From Myxococcus sp. CA023 (GTDB taxonomy: Bacteria > Myxococcota > Myxococcia > Myxococcales > Myxococcaceae), in the NCBI RefSeq assembly GCF_010998615.1, contig NZ_JAAEAH010000053.1, positions 1-64,000 on the forward strand: a stretch of DNA of 64,000 bases, written 5' to 3'. The notes below the pieces were generated by a model. The model was not told the DNA's origin. It saw only the letters and a list, made by a program, of their open reading frames with translations, and ran no database searches. A program made the translations under genes and the position numbers. Shown here piece after piece: positions 1 to 10,448 of the stretch (positions are counted from its first letter, which is position 1; every line of letters begins with the position of its first letter).

Positions 1-474
1 CCCCTGGAGAAGCCGCCCCCCGCGCTGGAGTGCTTCTACGTGGGCGCGGTGTTGAAAGAGCCACGGTTGATGGCGCGGGACACCTTCCGCGTGTGTGACG
101 AGCTGTCCCACATGGGCCTGCGCATGGCGCTGGCGCATGCGACGTCGGGACACGGCGCCAATGATGCGCTCTTTGAATCCTCGGAAGCCGTGAAGCGCGG
201 CATTGAAAGCGCGCTGCGGCAGCTCCCCTCGGAACCTGTTCCCCTGGAGGCGGCGTTCCTCTCCATCTGCAGGGAAATCATGGTGCGGCGCATCGACGAG
301 CGGCTCGTTTATATAAAGCGGGCGACGGAGCAGACGCCGGGGGCGTTCGACCTGACAGAGGAGACGCGCCAGCTCCTGGCGGAGCGCGTGGAACTGTTGG
401 CGCTCAAGAAGCGTGTCCTGGAGGAGCTCAAGCCTGCCTCCTCGGGAACAAAGGCGCCCATGCAACCGGTTTGA
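1..474 (+). CDS. dnaG: DNA primase, C-terminal part (partial)
   Basis: An open frame enters from the left edge and ends at 474, giving about 157 residues with no start inside the window. The tail is helical and charged (REIMVRRIDERLVYIKR, then a long helix ending LALKKRVLEELKP), which fits the helicase-interacting C-terminal domain of bacterial primase. Primase makes RNA primers at the replication fork, and this domain contacts DnaB. The strongest support is context: the housekeeping sigma gene follows 92 bases later in the same direction, the classic dnaG-rpoD order. The catalytic TOPRIM region lies outside the window, so the call rests on the tail and synteny. Confidence 0.75.
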   Translation, partial: PLEKPPPALECFYVGAVLKEPRLMARDTFRVCDELSHMGLRMALAHATSGHGANDALFESSEAVKRGIESALRQLPSEPVPLEAAFLSICREIMVRRIDERLVYIKRATEQTPGAFDLTEETRQLLAERVELLALKKRVLEELKPASSGTKAPMQPV

Positions 475-566
475 GTTCGCGTTTGTAAGAAACCCTGACT
501 TTGCGGTAGATCGGCCGGCTCGCCCAGGCCTCAAGCCCCTGAATTTGCTCAAGGAGAAGTACCCGA

Positions 567-2693
<2,127 letters not shown>

Positions 2694-2720
2694 GCCGGGC
2701 TTGAGCTGAGCTGGTACGTA

Positions 2721-2760
2721 GGCCCCCGCTCCATTCATGGACCGGGGGCCTTCGTGTTTC
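2721..2760 (+). terminator. Rho-independent terminator of rpoD
   Basis: Perfect 8-bp stem GGCCCCCG / CGGGGGCC around a 14-base loop, followed by TTCGTGTTT, 27 bases after the rpoD stop codon. Confidence 0.8.
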
Positions 2761-2774
2761 TAGAGTCCGGAGCC

Positions 2775-3161
2775 GTGGCGCTCCGAGCGAAGACCCAGAC
2801 ACCGAAGGCAGAAGTGAAGAAGGCTCCCCTCCCCTTCTCCAAGGCGGTGTGGAAGGCGGTCCGGGCCATTCCGAGAGGGCAGGTGCGCTCCTATGCCCAG
2901 GTGGCGCTCTACGCGGGCCGTCCTGGGGCGGCGCGGGGTGTGGGCCGGGAGATGGCCACCCTGCCCCAGCAGCCCGAGCTGCCGCTGCCCTGGTGGCGCG
3001 TCACGCGCTCGGACGGGACGCTGGCGCCCCAGGTGGCGCAGGAGCAGGCACGGCGACTGAGGGCCGAGGGCGTGGAGGTGACGCAGCGTGGGGACACCTT
3101 CCGCGTGAAGGTGCCCCGCGAGGCGCCGGCCCCTGGACTGGCAACGAAGCGTAAGCGCTGA
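2775..3161 (+). CDS. Alkyltransferase-like protein (MGMT/ATL family)
   Basis: 128 residues covering the DNA-binding domain of O6-alkylguanine methyltransferases: FSKAVWKAVRAIPRGQVRSY (start of the winged helix) and PWWRVTRSDGTLA. In true methyltransferases the matching motif is PCHRV, whose Cys takes the alkyl group. Here it is PWWRV, so the protein cannot repair by alkyl transfer; family knowledge suggests it binds O6-alkylguanine and flags it for nucleotide excision repair. The frame is open from a GTG at 2754, but that lies in the rpoD terminator, so GTG 2775 (preceded by GGAG) is preferred. The Lys-rich tail is typical. Confidence 0.85.
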   Translation: MALRAKTQTPKAEVKKAPLPFSKAVWKAVRAIPRGQVRSYAQVALYAGRPGAARGVGREMATLPQQPELPLPWWRVTRSDGTLAPQVAQEQARRLRAEGVEVTQRGDTFRVKVPREAPAPGLATKRKR

Positions 3162-3182
3162 AGCCGGGTAAAACGACGCCCC

Positions 3183-3212
3183 TTGCCAGGACTGCGTACC
3201 CGGCGATATGCA
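3183..3212 (+). promoter_or_regulatory. Probable promoter of the tRNA gene
   Basis: TTGCCA and TATGCA separated by 18 bases, with the tRNA beginning 29 bases past the -10 box. Fits a sigma-70 tRNA promoter; no experimental support. Confidence 0.4.
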
Positions 3213-3240
3213 ATCCGTCACGCAGTTGGTTGGCGCATGA

Positions 3241-3313
3241 GGGCCCTTAGCTCAGCGGTTAGAGCTGTCGGCTCATAACCGATTGGTCCCTGGTTCGAAT
3301 CCAGGAGGGCCCA
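3241..3313 (+). tRNA. tRNA-Ile2 (anticodon CAU, lysidine-dependent)
   Basis: A 73-base cloverleaf. The acceptor strands GGGCCCT and AGGGCCC pair fully, the T arm contains GGTTCGAATCC, and the anticodon CAT is at 3274-3276. A CAT anticodon could mean Met or Ile2. The acceptor stem carries C at positions 4 and 5, which TilS uses to recognise tRNA-Ile2, and the body resembles E. coli ileX more than elongator Met; discriminator base A. The 3' CCA is not encoded. After C34 is converted to lysidine it would read AUA codons. Confidence 0.85.
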
Positions 3314-3329
3314 CTTCCCTCAATGCCTC

Positions 3330-3564
3330 TCAATTCCTTGGAAATCTCTTCAAGGGCGTCTGTCCATTGAGCGGCATCCGCGGTGTTCCGCACCACCGGC
3401 GCCACCTCCTTGGCATTGAGATAGGACGGGGCGCGCTTGGACACCTTGCGCCGGGCGGACGGCAGCCGCAGGGTTGTCGCCCTTCCAGAGCCCGCGCTGG
3501 ATGGCCTTGGAGAAGAGGCACTGTGCGAAGCCGCACAGGTTGTTGATCGACTTGGGCGAGAGCT
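3330..3564 (-). pseudogene. Tyrosine recombinase (integrase) remnant beside the tRNA
   Basis: Two reading frames on the minus strand join into one integrase segment. Frame one gives SINNLCGFAQCLFSKAIQRG and then a short WKGDNP stretch, typical of the core-binding domain. A one-base frame change near 3440 leads into KVSKRAPSYLNAKEVAPVV, the start of the catalytic domain. The catalytic Arg, His and Tyr region is missing, so it is dead. It lies directly behind the tRNA, where tRNA-targeting integrases usually sit. A related fragment lies near 58.3 kb. Confidence 0.7.
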
Positions 3565-3762
3565 CAGCGGCCGCGGCGGAGAACGCCCCATCAAGACGGG
3601 CTGCGGTTCACCTCGGGGAGCGTCAACGCACCCAGGCGGGGCCGAAGGTGAGCATCAAGCCCCTCGCTCGCCTCCTCCTCACCTGCTTGAGGGAACTGGC
3701 TCACTCACCTTGGCGCAGAGAGCGCGGGCTCTTTCCCGCAAAGGGCTCTGCTGGGGACATAT

Positions 3763-3830
3763 GAACCGGTCATTAAGGAAGTCTTGACGGAGACACCCTC
3801 GCTGCGTAGACATTTTAAACGACCGGTTTC
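3763..3830 (+). promoter_or_regulatory. Promoter and putative TetR operators of the SDR-SMR-TetR operon
   Basis: A near-consensus sigma-70 promoter: TTGACG (3784-3789), 17-base spacer, TAGACA (3807-3812). Two copies of one motif flank it in opposite orientation: TGAACCGGTCATTAA at 3762-3776 and its near inverse in AAACGACCGGTTTCA at 3817-3831. Both centre on the palindrome ACCGGT. This is the expected arrangement for autoregulation by the TetR protein encoded third in the operon. Binding is inferred. Confidence 0.6.
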
Positions 3831-3846
3831 AAAGTAGAGGGTGGAC

Positions 3847-4587
3847 ATGATGGCGTTCAGTGGCAAGGCGGCGTTGGTGACAGGTGGCACGCGTGGCATC
3901 GGCGCCGCCATCGTTCGGCATCTGGCAAAGGGGGGGGCGGACGTAGCCTTCACCTATGCGAACTCTGGCGACAAAGCGGCCACGCTGGTCGGTGAACTCA
4001 AGGCACTCGGCCGACGGGCCGTGGCCATCCAGGCGGACAACGGAGACCCCGACGCCGTCCGTGGCGCAGTCGACCGCGCGGCGTCCGAGTTGGGCCGCCT
4101 GGACATCCTGGTCAACAACGCCGGCATCTTCCCTTCCGGACCGTTCGAAAAGGTCACACTCGAGGAACTCGACAGGACGCTGGCAATCCACGTTCGAGGC
4201 GTGTTCGTCGCGTCTCAAGCCGCGCTCGCGCACATGCCGCAGGGTGGCCGCATCATCTCGATTGGTTCCTGCTTCGCGCAGCGCGTGCCCTATGGCGGAG
4301 TCACGCTCTACTCGATGAGCAAGTCCGCCTTGATCGGCCTGACGAAGGGCCTGGCACGGGAAGTCGGCGAGCGCGGCATCACAGTGAACGTGATCGACCC
4401 CGGGTCGACGGATACCGACATGAATCCGGCGACCGGACCCGCCGTCGCGGCCGAGTTGGCGCTCATGTCCCTTAAGCACTACGCGCAGCCCGAGGACATC
4501 GCCGCCACCGTCGGGCACCTGGCGGGTGCCAGCGGGCGATTCATCACAGGCACCTCCATCGCGGTCGATGGTGGCTTTTCGGCTTGA
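3847..4587 (+). CDS. Short-chain dehydrogenase/reductase (SDR)
   Basis: A classical cytosolic SDR of 246 residues. The Rossmann NAD(P)-binding motif TGGTRGIG lies at residues 12-19, NNAG follows, then a catalytic Ser in IGSCF and YSMSK with Tyr155 and Lys159. It ends with the usual GTSIAVDGGFSA. The substrate cannot be read from sequence. GTG 3841 and ATGs 3847 and 3850 are all possible starts; GAGGGTGG favours the ATGs. It is the first gene of an operon with an SMR exporter (23 bases downstream) and a TetR regulator, an arrangement suggesting inducible handling of a toxic compound. Confidence 0.93.
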   Translation: MMAFSGKAALVTGGTRGIGAAIVRHLAKGGADVAFTYANSGDKAATLVGELKALGRRAVAIQADNGDPDAVRGAVDRAASELGRLDILVNNAGIFPSGPFEKVTLEELDRTLAIHVRGVFVASQAALAHMPQGGRIISIGSCFAQRVPYGGVTLYSMSKSALIGLTKGLAREVGERGITVNVIDPGSTDTDMNPATGPAVAAELALMSLKHYAQPEDIAATVGHLAGASGRFITGTSIAVDGGFSA

Positions 4588-4610
4588 AGCCGCGACAGCA
4601 AGAGGCGTTC

Positions 4611-4928
4611 ATGGCATGGATTGTGTTGATATTGGCCGGGTGTCTGGAGATCACCTGGGCGCTCGCGCTCAAGCGAGCCGACGGCCTGACCCGGTTCTGG
4701 CCCAGTGTCATCGGCATCGGCCTCGCCATGGTCAGCCTGGTGCTGCTGTCGCTCGCCTTGAAGCAACTGCCCGTCGGAACGGCCTACGCTGTCTGGGTGG
4801 GGATGGGCATGTGCGGCGTCGCGGTCTTCGGCATGCTATTTCTCGGCGAACAGGTCTCGGCACCACGTATCTTCTTCCTGGTGATGATCGGTACCGGCGT
4901 CGCTGGCCTGCGGGCAATCGAGCGATGA
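4611..4928 (+). CDS. sugE: Small multidrug resistance transporter, SugE/Gdx type
   Basis: 105 residues with four hydrophobic helices, the standard SMR size. The essential membrane glutamate is Glu13 in GCLEITWALALK, and LPVGTAYAVWVGMGMCG is typical of the SugE/Gdx branch, whose studied members export guanidinium and some quaternary ammonium ions. Which it exports here is not known, and no guanidine riboswitch was seen upstream. It would work as an antiparallel dimer in the inner membrane. A longer frame starts at 4584 but only ATG 4611 has a ribosome site (AAGAGG). Its stop overlaps the TetR start (ATGA), indicating translational coupling. Confidence 0.9.
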   Translation: MAWIVLILAGCLEITWALALKRADGLTRFWPSVIGIGLAMVSLVLLSLALKQLPVGTAYAVWVGMGMCGVAVFGMLFLGEQVSAPRIFFLVMIGTGVAGLRAIER

Positions 4929-5551
4929 CTCCGCGCAAGGCGAAGACGAAGAAGCCCTCCGCTGTGATGGGCCGCCCCCGCGGGTTCGACCGCGACGAGG
5001 CACTTGTGGAGGCGATGCGGGTGTTTTGGGCGCGCGGCTACGAGGGCACGTCCATCCAGGATCTGGTCGATGCGATGGGCGTCAACAAGCCCAGCCTCTA
5101 TTCCATCTTCGGCTGCAAGGAAGAGCTCTTCCGCGAAGCCGTTGAACTCTACGACCGGCTCGAAGGCATTCACACCACCCGCAGCCTGGAGGATGCTCCG
5201 TCCGCACGCGCGGCGGTGGAGGAGATGCTGCGCGCCAATGCGCGGGCCTACACCGCCAGCGACAAACCTCGGGGGTGCATGATCGTCCTGTCTTCGCTCC
5301 TGGGCTCGCCGGAGAACGAGCGGGTCAGGACCTTCCTCGCGGAGAATCGCCTCAGGGGTGAGCGTGCGCTGAAGCAGCGACTCGAGCGAGGCATTCTCGA
5401 TGGAGACCTCCCTGCATCCGCCGAGGTGGGGATGCTCGCCGCGTTCTACACCACGGTGCTGGAGGGCTTGTCGATACAGTCTCGCGATGGCGCCTCCGCG
5501 AAGAAGCTCGCCGCCATCATTGATGCCGCGATGCTCGCTTGGCCGACATGA
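4925..5551 (+). CDS. TetR/AcrR-family transcriptional regulator
   Basis: 208 residues. After a Lys-rich leader comes MGRPRGFDRDEALVEAMRVF, then the helix-turn-helix around GTSIQDLVDAMGVNKPSLY. The ligand-binding domain contains RGCMIVLSS, found in the YcdC-like/AcrR branch with a TetR_C-type C-terminus. The gene starts within the stop codon of the SMR gene. It probably represses its own operon through the ACCGGT motifs around the promoter at 3784, released by the same compound the exporter removes. Both the operator and the effector are inferred. Confidence 0.92.
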   Translation: MTPRKAKTKKPSAVMGRPRGFDRDEALVEAMRVFWARGYEGTSIQDLVDAMGVNKPSLYSIFGCKEELFREAVELYDRLEGIHTTRSLEDAPSARAAVEEMLRANARAYTASDKPRGCMIVLSSLLGSPENERVRTFLAENRLRGERALKQRLERGILDGDLPASAEVGMLAAFYTTVLEGLSIQSRDGASAKKLAAIIDAAMLAWPT

Positions 5552-5618
5552 GAGAATACATCTCACGCTTCTTTGACCCAACGAAGCTCACGCGCAGTAC
5601 ATGGGGACGCCCCACATC

Positions 5619-5759
5619 ATGAAGGCCATCAATCCGCCAGGAAGACCCGCGCCTGACTTCTATAGCCAAGCCATCGACCTGGTGGAGTTCGGAGCGGGGG
5701 GGCGCACCATCTCCGAGGCGGCACGCAACCTTGATGCTCGCGGGTGTACGCCAAGGTGA
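5619..5759 (+). pseudogene. Transposase OrfA fragment (helix-turn-helix)
   Basis: A 46-codon frame with FYSQAIDLVEFGAGGRTISE followed by AARNLD, the recognisable first helices of IS3-type OrfA proteins. It stops before the rest of the DNA-binding domain and no OrfB follows. A relic, probably marking an old insertion between the TetR gene and the kinase gene. Confidence 0.6.
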
Positions 5760-5860
5760 TTGCCCTGGCCCTCTCGCGCCAGCTGGAACTGTCGATGCGG
5801 CAGAAGGCAGGCGAGTCGGGCCAGACACAGGCGATGGGGCGGCTCCAGCCAGTACGCGCC

Positions 5861-7333
5861 TCAATCTTTGCAACACGCTGACGGGTCGATGCTTCTTCCT
5901 GCGGGAGCTCTTCGCACCCGCATCCGGAATGTCGCGCCGCCGCCTTCTGTGGGCAGGTGCTGCAGGCTACCGCCGTGACCTTCCGAGATGCGGCGGGCGA
6001 TGGCCAGACCCAACCCGGTTCCACTCCACTGACCTTCCCGGCGCCAAAAGGGCTCGAAGATGTTCTCTCGGTCGGACTCCTCGACGCCGGGGCCGTGATC
6101 GACGACGTCGACCGTGGCGCTGGACGTGCTGGCTTCCATCCTGACGATCACCGTCCCGCCAGCGGGCTCGGCGCGCAGCGCATTGTCGAGCAGGTTGGCC
6201 AACGCCGACCGAAGGCCATCGGCCTGTCCCAGCACCATCTCGGAGGGCGATGCGGCTTCCAGGGCGATGGCTCGTCCGCTCCGCAGCGCCAGCGGCGCCA
6301 TGTCGCTGATCAGATCACGCAGCTGCTGGACGAGATCCAGCGCTCTCCAATCCGCCGGGGTCTGTCCCTGCATGCGGAAAGCCGCGAGCAGCTGGTCGAC
6401 CATCAGCCCCAGCCGCGTCGCATCGCGCCGCAGGTCGCGCGTGGCGGGGCTGTCGCCCAGGGAGTCAAGCCGGGCGCAGAGAATCGCCACAGGGGTGCGC
6501 AACTCGTGCGCGGCATTGGCGACGAACAGTTGCTGGCGGGAGACGCCGCGCTCAAGCCTTTCCAGCAGCTGATTGATGGCCGTGACGAAGGGCTGGATCT
6601 CCTTGGGCACGCCATCGGGCGACAGCCGCTGGTCCAGCGTCTCGAGGCCGATGCCGGATGCGGCGTTGGCGGCCCTCGTGAGGGGTTGTAGCGCGCGACG
6701 CAGCATCAGTGGCAGCACGAGGACGGTGGCGAGGACGGCCGAACCAAACAGCTTCATCACGCGCGGAATCAGCGTCAGCAGCGCGGTTGGCAGGTCATCC
6801 AGTCCGAGGCGATTGCCGCTCGTCACGACGACCGCGGTCCCGATGCCGTGGACCGGGAACATCGAGACGTTCGCGCGCTGGCCCTCTCCGAGGGCGATCA
6901 CCGGATCTCCGCACTCAGCGAGCAGCTGCACACACTGCAGGTCGGGGAAGTGCCGGTACAGGTCGGCGAGGGTGGGCGCCGGTTCGAGGTTCGCGCCAGG
7001 TGCGGCCCAGCCGCGTGGAGCGATCGCGTGGGCAAGCTGCTGCGATGATCCGGGCACCAGGCGGCCGTCCAGGTACACGGCGTAGGCCAGCTGCGGACGT
7101 CGTGCCTGATAGGCGCGCAGAGCGCTCGATGGCTCGATGCGAGGGGCGCCTGCCGGGTCCAGCGTGATCGACTCGGCGACGCGACGTTGGGAGGTCGCGG
7201 CGGACAGATCGTCGTGCGAGACGGAGTGGGAGAACACCATCCAGAACAGCATCAGCCCGGTGATGACGATGAGCTGCGTTGCGAGGACGGCCGCGATCAG
7301 GCGCGGCGCCAGGGAGTCCGTGAGACGCTTCAT
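5861..7333 (-). CDS. Sensor histidine kinase
   Basis: 490 residues. Membrane helices lie at about 11-35 and 187-212, flanking a periplasmic sensor region. The phosphorylation motif AANAAHELRTP holds His276. The ATP-binding domain follows: LLDNALRAEP (N box), VVDHGPGV (G1), IFEPFWR (F box), GTGLGLAIARR (G2). The frame extends to 7393 but ATG 7333 is chosen because it overlaps the stop codon of the response regulator, the usual coupled arrangement. The signal is unknown. Architecture resembles QseC/PmrB-type kinases. Confidence 0.95.
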   Translation of the reverse strand: MKRLTDSLAPRLIAAVLATQLIVITGLMLFWMVFSHSVSHDDLSAATSQRRVAESITLDPAGAPRIEPSSALRAYQARRPQLAYAVYLDGRLVPGSSQQLAHAIAPRGWAAPGANLEPAPTLADLYRHFPDLQCVQLLAECGDPVIALGEGQRANVSMFPVHGIGTAVVVTSGNRLGLDDLPTALLTLIPRVMKLFGSAVLATVLVLPLMLRRALQPLTRAANAASGIGLETLDQRLSPDGVPKEIQPFVTAINQLLERLERGVSRQQLFVANAAHELRTPVAILCARLDSLGDSPATRDLRRDATRLGLMVDQLLAAFRMQGQTPADWRALDLVQQLRDLISDMAPLALRSGRAIALEAASPSEMVLGQADGLRSALANLLDNALRAEPAGGTVIVRMEASTSSATVDVVDHGPGVEESDRENIFEPFWRREGQWSGTGLGLAIARRISEGHGGSLQHLPTEGGGATFRMRVRRAPAGRSIDPSACCKD

Positions 7334-8004
7334 GGCTCGTCGATAAGATAGCCGACGCCCCGGACCGGGTGCAGCACCACACCCGCGCCACAATCCTCGA
7401 GCCGCCGTCGCAGCCTGGAGATGTGTGCTTCCAGGGTGTTGGCACTGGGCTCCTCGTCGAACCCGTAGACCTCCTTGATGAGGGTGTCGCGCTGGACGAC
7501 CCGCCGCGCGCGGCGCATCAGGGCGGCCAGCAGCGAGGCCTCGCGCCGGCGAAGCAGCAGCGGCCTTCCCTGCACCGTCATCTGCCTGGAGCCGAGGTCG
7601 TACTCGATGGCGCCGCAGCGCACCGGCTGCAGCTGTCGCGCCTGTGCAGGCCGTCGCAGCACCGAGCGGATGCGCGCCCGCAGCTCGTCTGCATGGAAAG
7701 GCTTTCCCATGTAGTCATCCGCACCCGCATCCAGGCCTGCGACTCTCTCCGGGACATCTCCCATCGCGCTGATCACCAGCACGCCCGCCTCCGGCTGCAT
7801 GGCACGGAGCTCGGGAATCAGGCACAGGCCGTCGCCATCGGGCAGGCGGCGGTCCAGAAGCACGATCGCGTAGGCGCCCAGGTGGATCGCGCTACGGGCC
7901 TCGGTGACCGAAGCCACGGCGTCGACCGAGAAGCCCTGGGACGTCGCTTCATTTGCCACCAGCCGCGCGAGTTCCGGCTCATCCTCGACAAGGAGCGCAC
8001 GCAT
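7330..8004 (-). CDS. OmpR-family response regulator
   Basis: 224 residues with an N-terminal receiver and a C-terminal winged helix. The phospho-acceptor is Asp51 in IVLLDRRLPDGDG; acidic residues lie in LLVEDEPEL and the conserved Lys in GKPFHADEL. The DNA-binding part ends LEAHISRLRRRLED and then GVGYLIDEP, typical of OmpR/PhoB proteins. First gene of the pair with the kinase, which overlaps its stop. The 117-base gap to the divergent hydrolase gene at 8122 may be a shared control region, making that gene a candidate target. Confidence 0.96.
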   Translation of the reverse strand: MRALLVEDEPELARLVANEATSQGFSVDAVASVTEARSAIHLGAYAIVLLDRRLPDGDGLCLIPELRAMQPEAGVLVISAMGDVPERVAGLDAGADDYMGKPFHADELRARIRSVLRRPAQARQLQPVRCGAIEYDLGSRQMTVQGRPLLLRRREASLLAALMRRARRVVQRDTLIKEVYGFDEEPSANTLEAHISRLRRRLEDCGAGVVLHPVRGVGYLIDEP

Positions 8005-8121
8005 GAGTCCCCTCCGTGTCGGCGGACGCTACTCCTCCCGGGGCGAAGGCGCCGCGACAATCAGCGACTGTCAGGCTCGTGCAAGCCTGCGCTGCCAGAA
8101 GAGAGTGGAAGGAGGTGGGCG

Positions 8122-9321
8122 ATGCCCCCTATGCGAGCACCTGCGTACTGTCTCGGGACCGAGATGACGAACCTCTTCCGTAATTGCTGCCTGGCCATCC
8201 TCCTGACGAGCTGTGCAGGCACCCCTACGGCCAGGGAGCAGGCTGGACCCGGCAGCCGGCGCGAAGCGACCGCCATCGTCGCCAACCTGCGCCGGATCGT
8301 AACCCCCATGGGTGTGGAGCGGATGGAGAAGATCCGCATCGGCGGGATCGACCAATGGGTCTCGATCCGCGGCGTCGACCGGGCGAATCCCGTGTTGCTG
8401 ATGCTCCACGGAGGTCCCGGCTTCGTGTCGATGCCGACGAGCTGGTACTTCCAGCGGGGGTGGGAGGAGTACTTCACCGTCATCCAGTGGGATCAGCGCG
8501 GTGCTGGAAAAACCTACCTGGCGAATGACCCCTCCGCGGTCGCGGCGACCATGACGGCGGAGCGGTTGATCGCCGATACCGAGGAGATGATTCGCTGGGC
8601 ACGCAAGGAGCTCGGCAAGGAGAAGATCTTCCTGCTCGGACATTCATGGGGCAGCTACCTCGGCCTGTCCGTAGCGCAACGTCACCCGGAATGGCTGCAC
8701 GCGTATATCGGAATGGGACAGGCGACCGATGTTCTGGAGAGCGAACGGCGCGGATGGCGCTTTGCCATGGACAGGGCACGCGCAGCCGGAAACGAGGAGG
8801 CGATCAGGGAGCTGCAATCGATTGCGCCCTACGCGGCGCATGGCGCTGCGCTCGAGCTGCCCGTCGTCGCGATCCAGCGCAAGTGGCTCGGCTTCTATGG
8901 TGGCCAGGTGCACGGGCGGACGGGTGGCCAGGCCGAAGCGGAGGGCTTCGCACTCTCTCCGGAGTACACGGATGCCGAGCTGGCCTCGGTGTGGACCGCC
9001 AACGAGCTCTCCGAGGAGAAGCTGTTCCCCGCCGTGTTGCGGGCCGACTTCAGCAACGTGACCCGGCTCGAGTGCCCGATGCTTCTCTTCAATGGCCGGC
9101 ACGACTACAACGTGTCGGCAAGCGTCGCGGCCGAATGGTTCGAGCGCCTTCACGCCCCCATCAAGCACCTAGTCTGGTTCGAGAACTCGGCTCACGAGCT
9201 CATGAACGAAGAGCCGGGCAAGATGCTGCTGTCGCTGGTCAGGTACGCCCGGCCCATCGCCGAGGCGGCAGGCGATGCACCGAAGCCAGCACCCCGGGAC
9301 GCGGCCACCGGGGCGCGATAG
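8122..9321 (+). CDS. Alpha/beta-hydrolase lipoprotein, proline iminopeptidase-like
   Basis: About 399 residues. A lipoprotein signal ends at LAILLTSCAG (Cys31 from ATG 8122). The hydrolase core shows LLMLHGGPGFVSMP (oxyanion loop), VIQWDQRGAGKT and the nucleophile elbow LLGHSWGSYLG, features of proline iminopeptidases and related S33 enzymes. The late acid and base fit FNGRHDYN and SAHELM. ATG 8164 would give a more usual signal length, but GGAGGTGG at 8111-8118 is spaced for 8122. Expected in the periplasm, lipid-anchored. Substrate unknown. Divergent from the two-component system. Confidence 0.85.
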   Translation: MPPMRAPAYCLGTEMTNLFRNCCLAILLTSCAGTPTAREQAGPGSRREATAIVANLRRIVTPMGVERMEKIRIGGIDQWVSIRGVDRANPVLLMLHGGPGFVSMPTSWYFQRGWEEYFTVIQWDQRGAGKTYLANDPSAVAATMTAERLIADTEEMIRWARKELGKEKIFLLGHSWGSYLGLSVAQRHPEWLHAYIGMGQATDVLESERRGWRFAMDRARAAGNEEAIRELQSIAPYAAHGAALELPVVAIQRKWLGFYGGQVHGRTGGQAEAEGFALSPEYTDAELASVWTANELSEEKLFPAVLRADFSNVTRLECPMLLFNGRHDYNVSASVAAEWFERLHAPIKHLVWFENSAHELMNEEPGKMLLSLVRYARPIAEAAGDAPKPAPRDAATGAR

Positions 9322-9475
9322 GCACGACACGCCACCCTGAAGTCCTACTCCCACTCCAGCGGGCCCTGCGCCGCTGCCACCGGCGCCGCCTGCGTCGGCT
9401 CGCCCACGTGAGCCGTGACGGCCACGAGGTCGAGCGTGGCGTGCGCTCGACGTCGAGATTGGATTGGCACGTCCC

Positions 9476-10393
9476 CTACGGATGCGCCAACGCGTAATCG
9501 ATCGCCGCCGTGACCGCCGCCACCTGCGCGTCGCTGCACTGCGCGGGCGTCGCGCGCGGGCTGTCGGGGTAGACCTCGGTGGTCGTCACGTAGCGGGCGC
9601 GCGTGATGCCAGCGCACAGTCCGAGCTGGCGGAGTGCGTAGTGGATGACGCCCGGGGCGACGACGGGAGAGCCAATGATCTTGCCGTCGGCGTCGGGCGG
9701 GGCGATGTGGGTGACCCTCGCGACCGCGGCGATGACCGCCTGCTGGAAGTCGAGCCGCGGGTTCTCGGTGTCGCCCACGACGTAGAATCCGTCGGGGGTG
9801 TGGTCGGGCTCGAAGGGCTTGCCGTCGCGCGCGGCCAAGGCGGGGCGGAACTCCGCCTCGTCCGAGTCGGTGGTCTCATGCAGGTCCACGTGCACGAGCA
9901 CGCGGTCGCGCAGCGGGGCGACCAGCCGCATGAGGGCCGCCGACTCCTCCGCGGGGCTGGGCTCGCGGAAGGAGCGGTTCGGGTCGATGGCATTCATGTT
10001 CCAGCGCTGGATCCGCTCGTAGGCCCACGGGCTGACGCACGGGACGACGAGCAGGTTGAAGCGGCCCGCGTAGCCAGCCGCATGCCGCTCGACGAACTGC
10101 AGCGCGCCGTGGACGCCGCTCGTCTCGTAGCCGTGTACCCCACCCGTGACCAGCGCCACCGGCAACCCGTCGCGCCAGTCGCGGCTCGCGAGCGCGAACA
10201 GCGGGTACGTGTCCGGCGGGTAGTCCAGCAGGCCGTACTGCACCACGTCGAAGCGCGCGCGCAGGCGCTCTATCGCGCTCAGCACGTCGGCCGCGTAGCT
10301 GCGCTTGCGGGTCTGGCGGGACCGCCAGGCCGTGACTTCCGCCTCACCCCAGGGGCTTCCGGGGGAACCAATAGGGTACGGTGCAGTGCTCAT
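9476..10393 (-). CDS. M14-family zinc carboxypeptidase-like protein
   Basis: 305 residues. The zinc site is visible as GGVHGYETSG (His and Glu ligands) and HVDLHETTDSDEAEF (third His), the pattern of M14 peptidases and of the related succinylglutamate desuccinylase/aspartoacylase group. Substrate-binding Asn and Arg are suggested by MNAIDPNRSF, and a catalytic Glu by TTTEVYPDSP. No signal peptide is evident, so it is probably cytosolic and acts on a small peptide or N-acyl amino acid. It lies 55 bases behind a truncated GST gene on the same strand. Confidence 0.85.
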   Translation of the reverse strand: MSTAPYPIGSPGSPWGEAEVTAWRSRQTRKRSYAADVLSAIERLRARFDVVQYGLLDYPPDTYPLFALASRDWRDGLPVALVTGGVHGYETSGVHGALQFVERHAAGYAGRFNLLVVPCVSPWAYERIQRWNMNAIDPNRSFREPSPAEESAALMRLVAPLRDRVLVHVDLHETTDSDEAEFRPALAARDGKPFEPDHTPDGFYVVGDTENPRLDFQQAVIAAVARVTHIAPPDADGKIIGSPVVAPGVIHYALRQLGLCAGITRARYVTTTEVYPDSPRATPAQCSDAQVAAVTAAIDYALAHP

Positions 10394-10448
10394 ATCGGCG
10401 ATTCTAGAGCGGGTTGCGGGCCGCTACCCGGGATTCTCGTGTGTGACA

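Noticed and set aside
3266-3280. Elongator tRNA-Met call for the CAT-anticodon tRNA
   Set aside because: C4 and C5 in the acceptor stem and overall similarity to ileX favour tRNA-Ile2; elongator Met remains a minor alternative.
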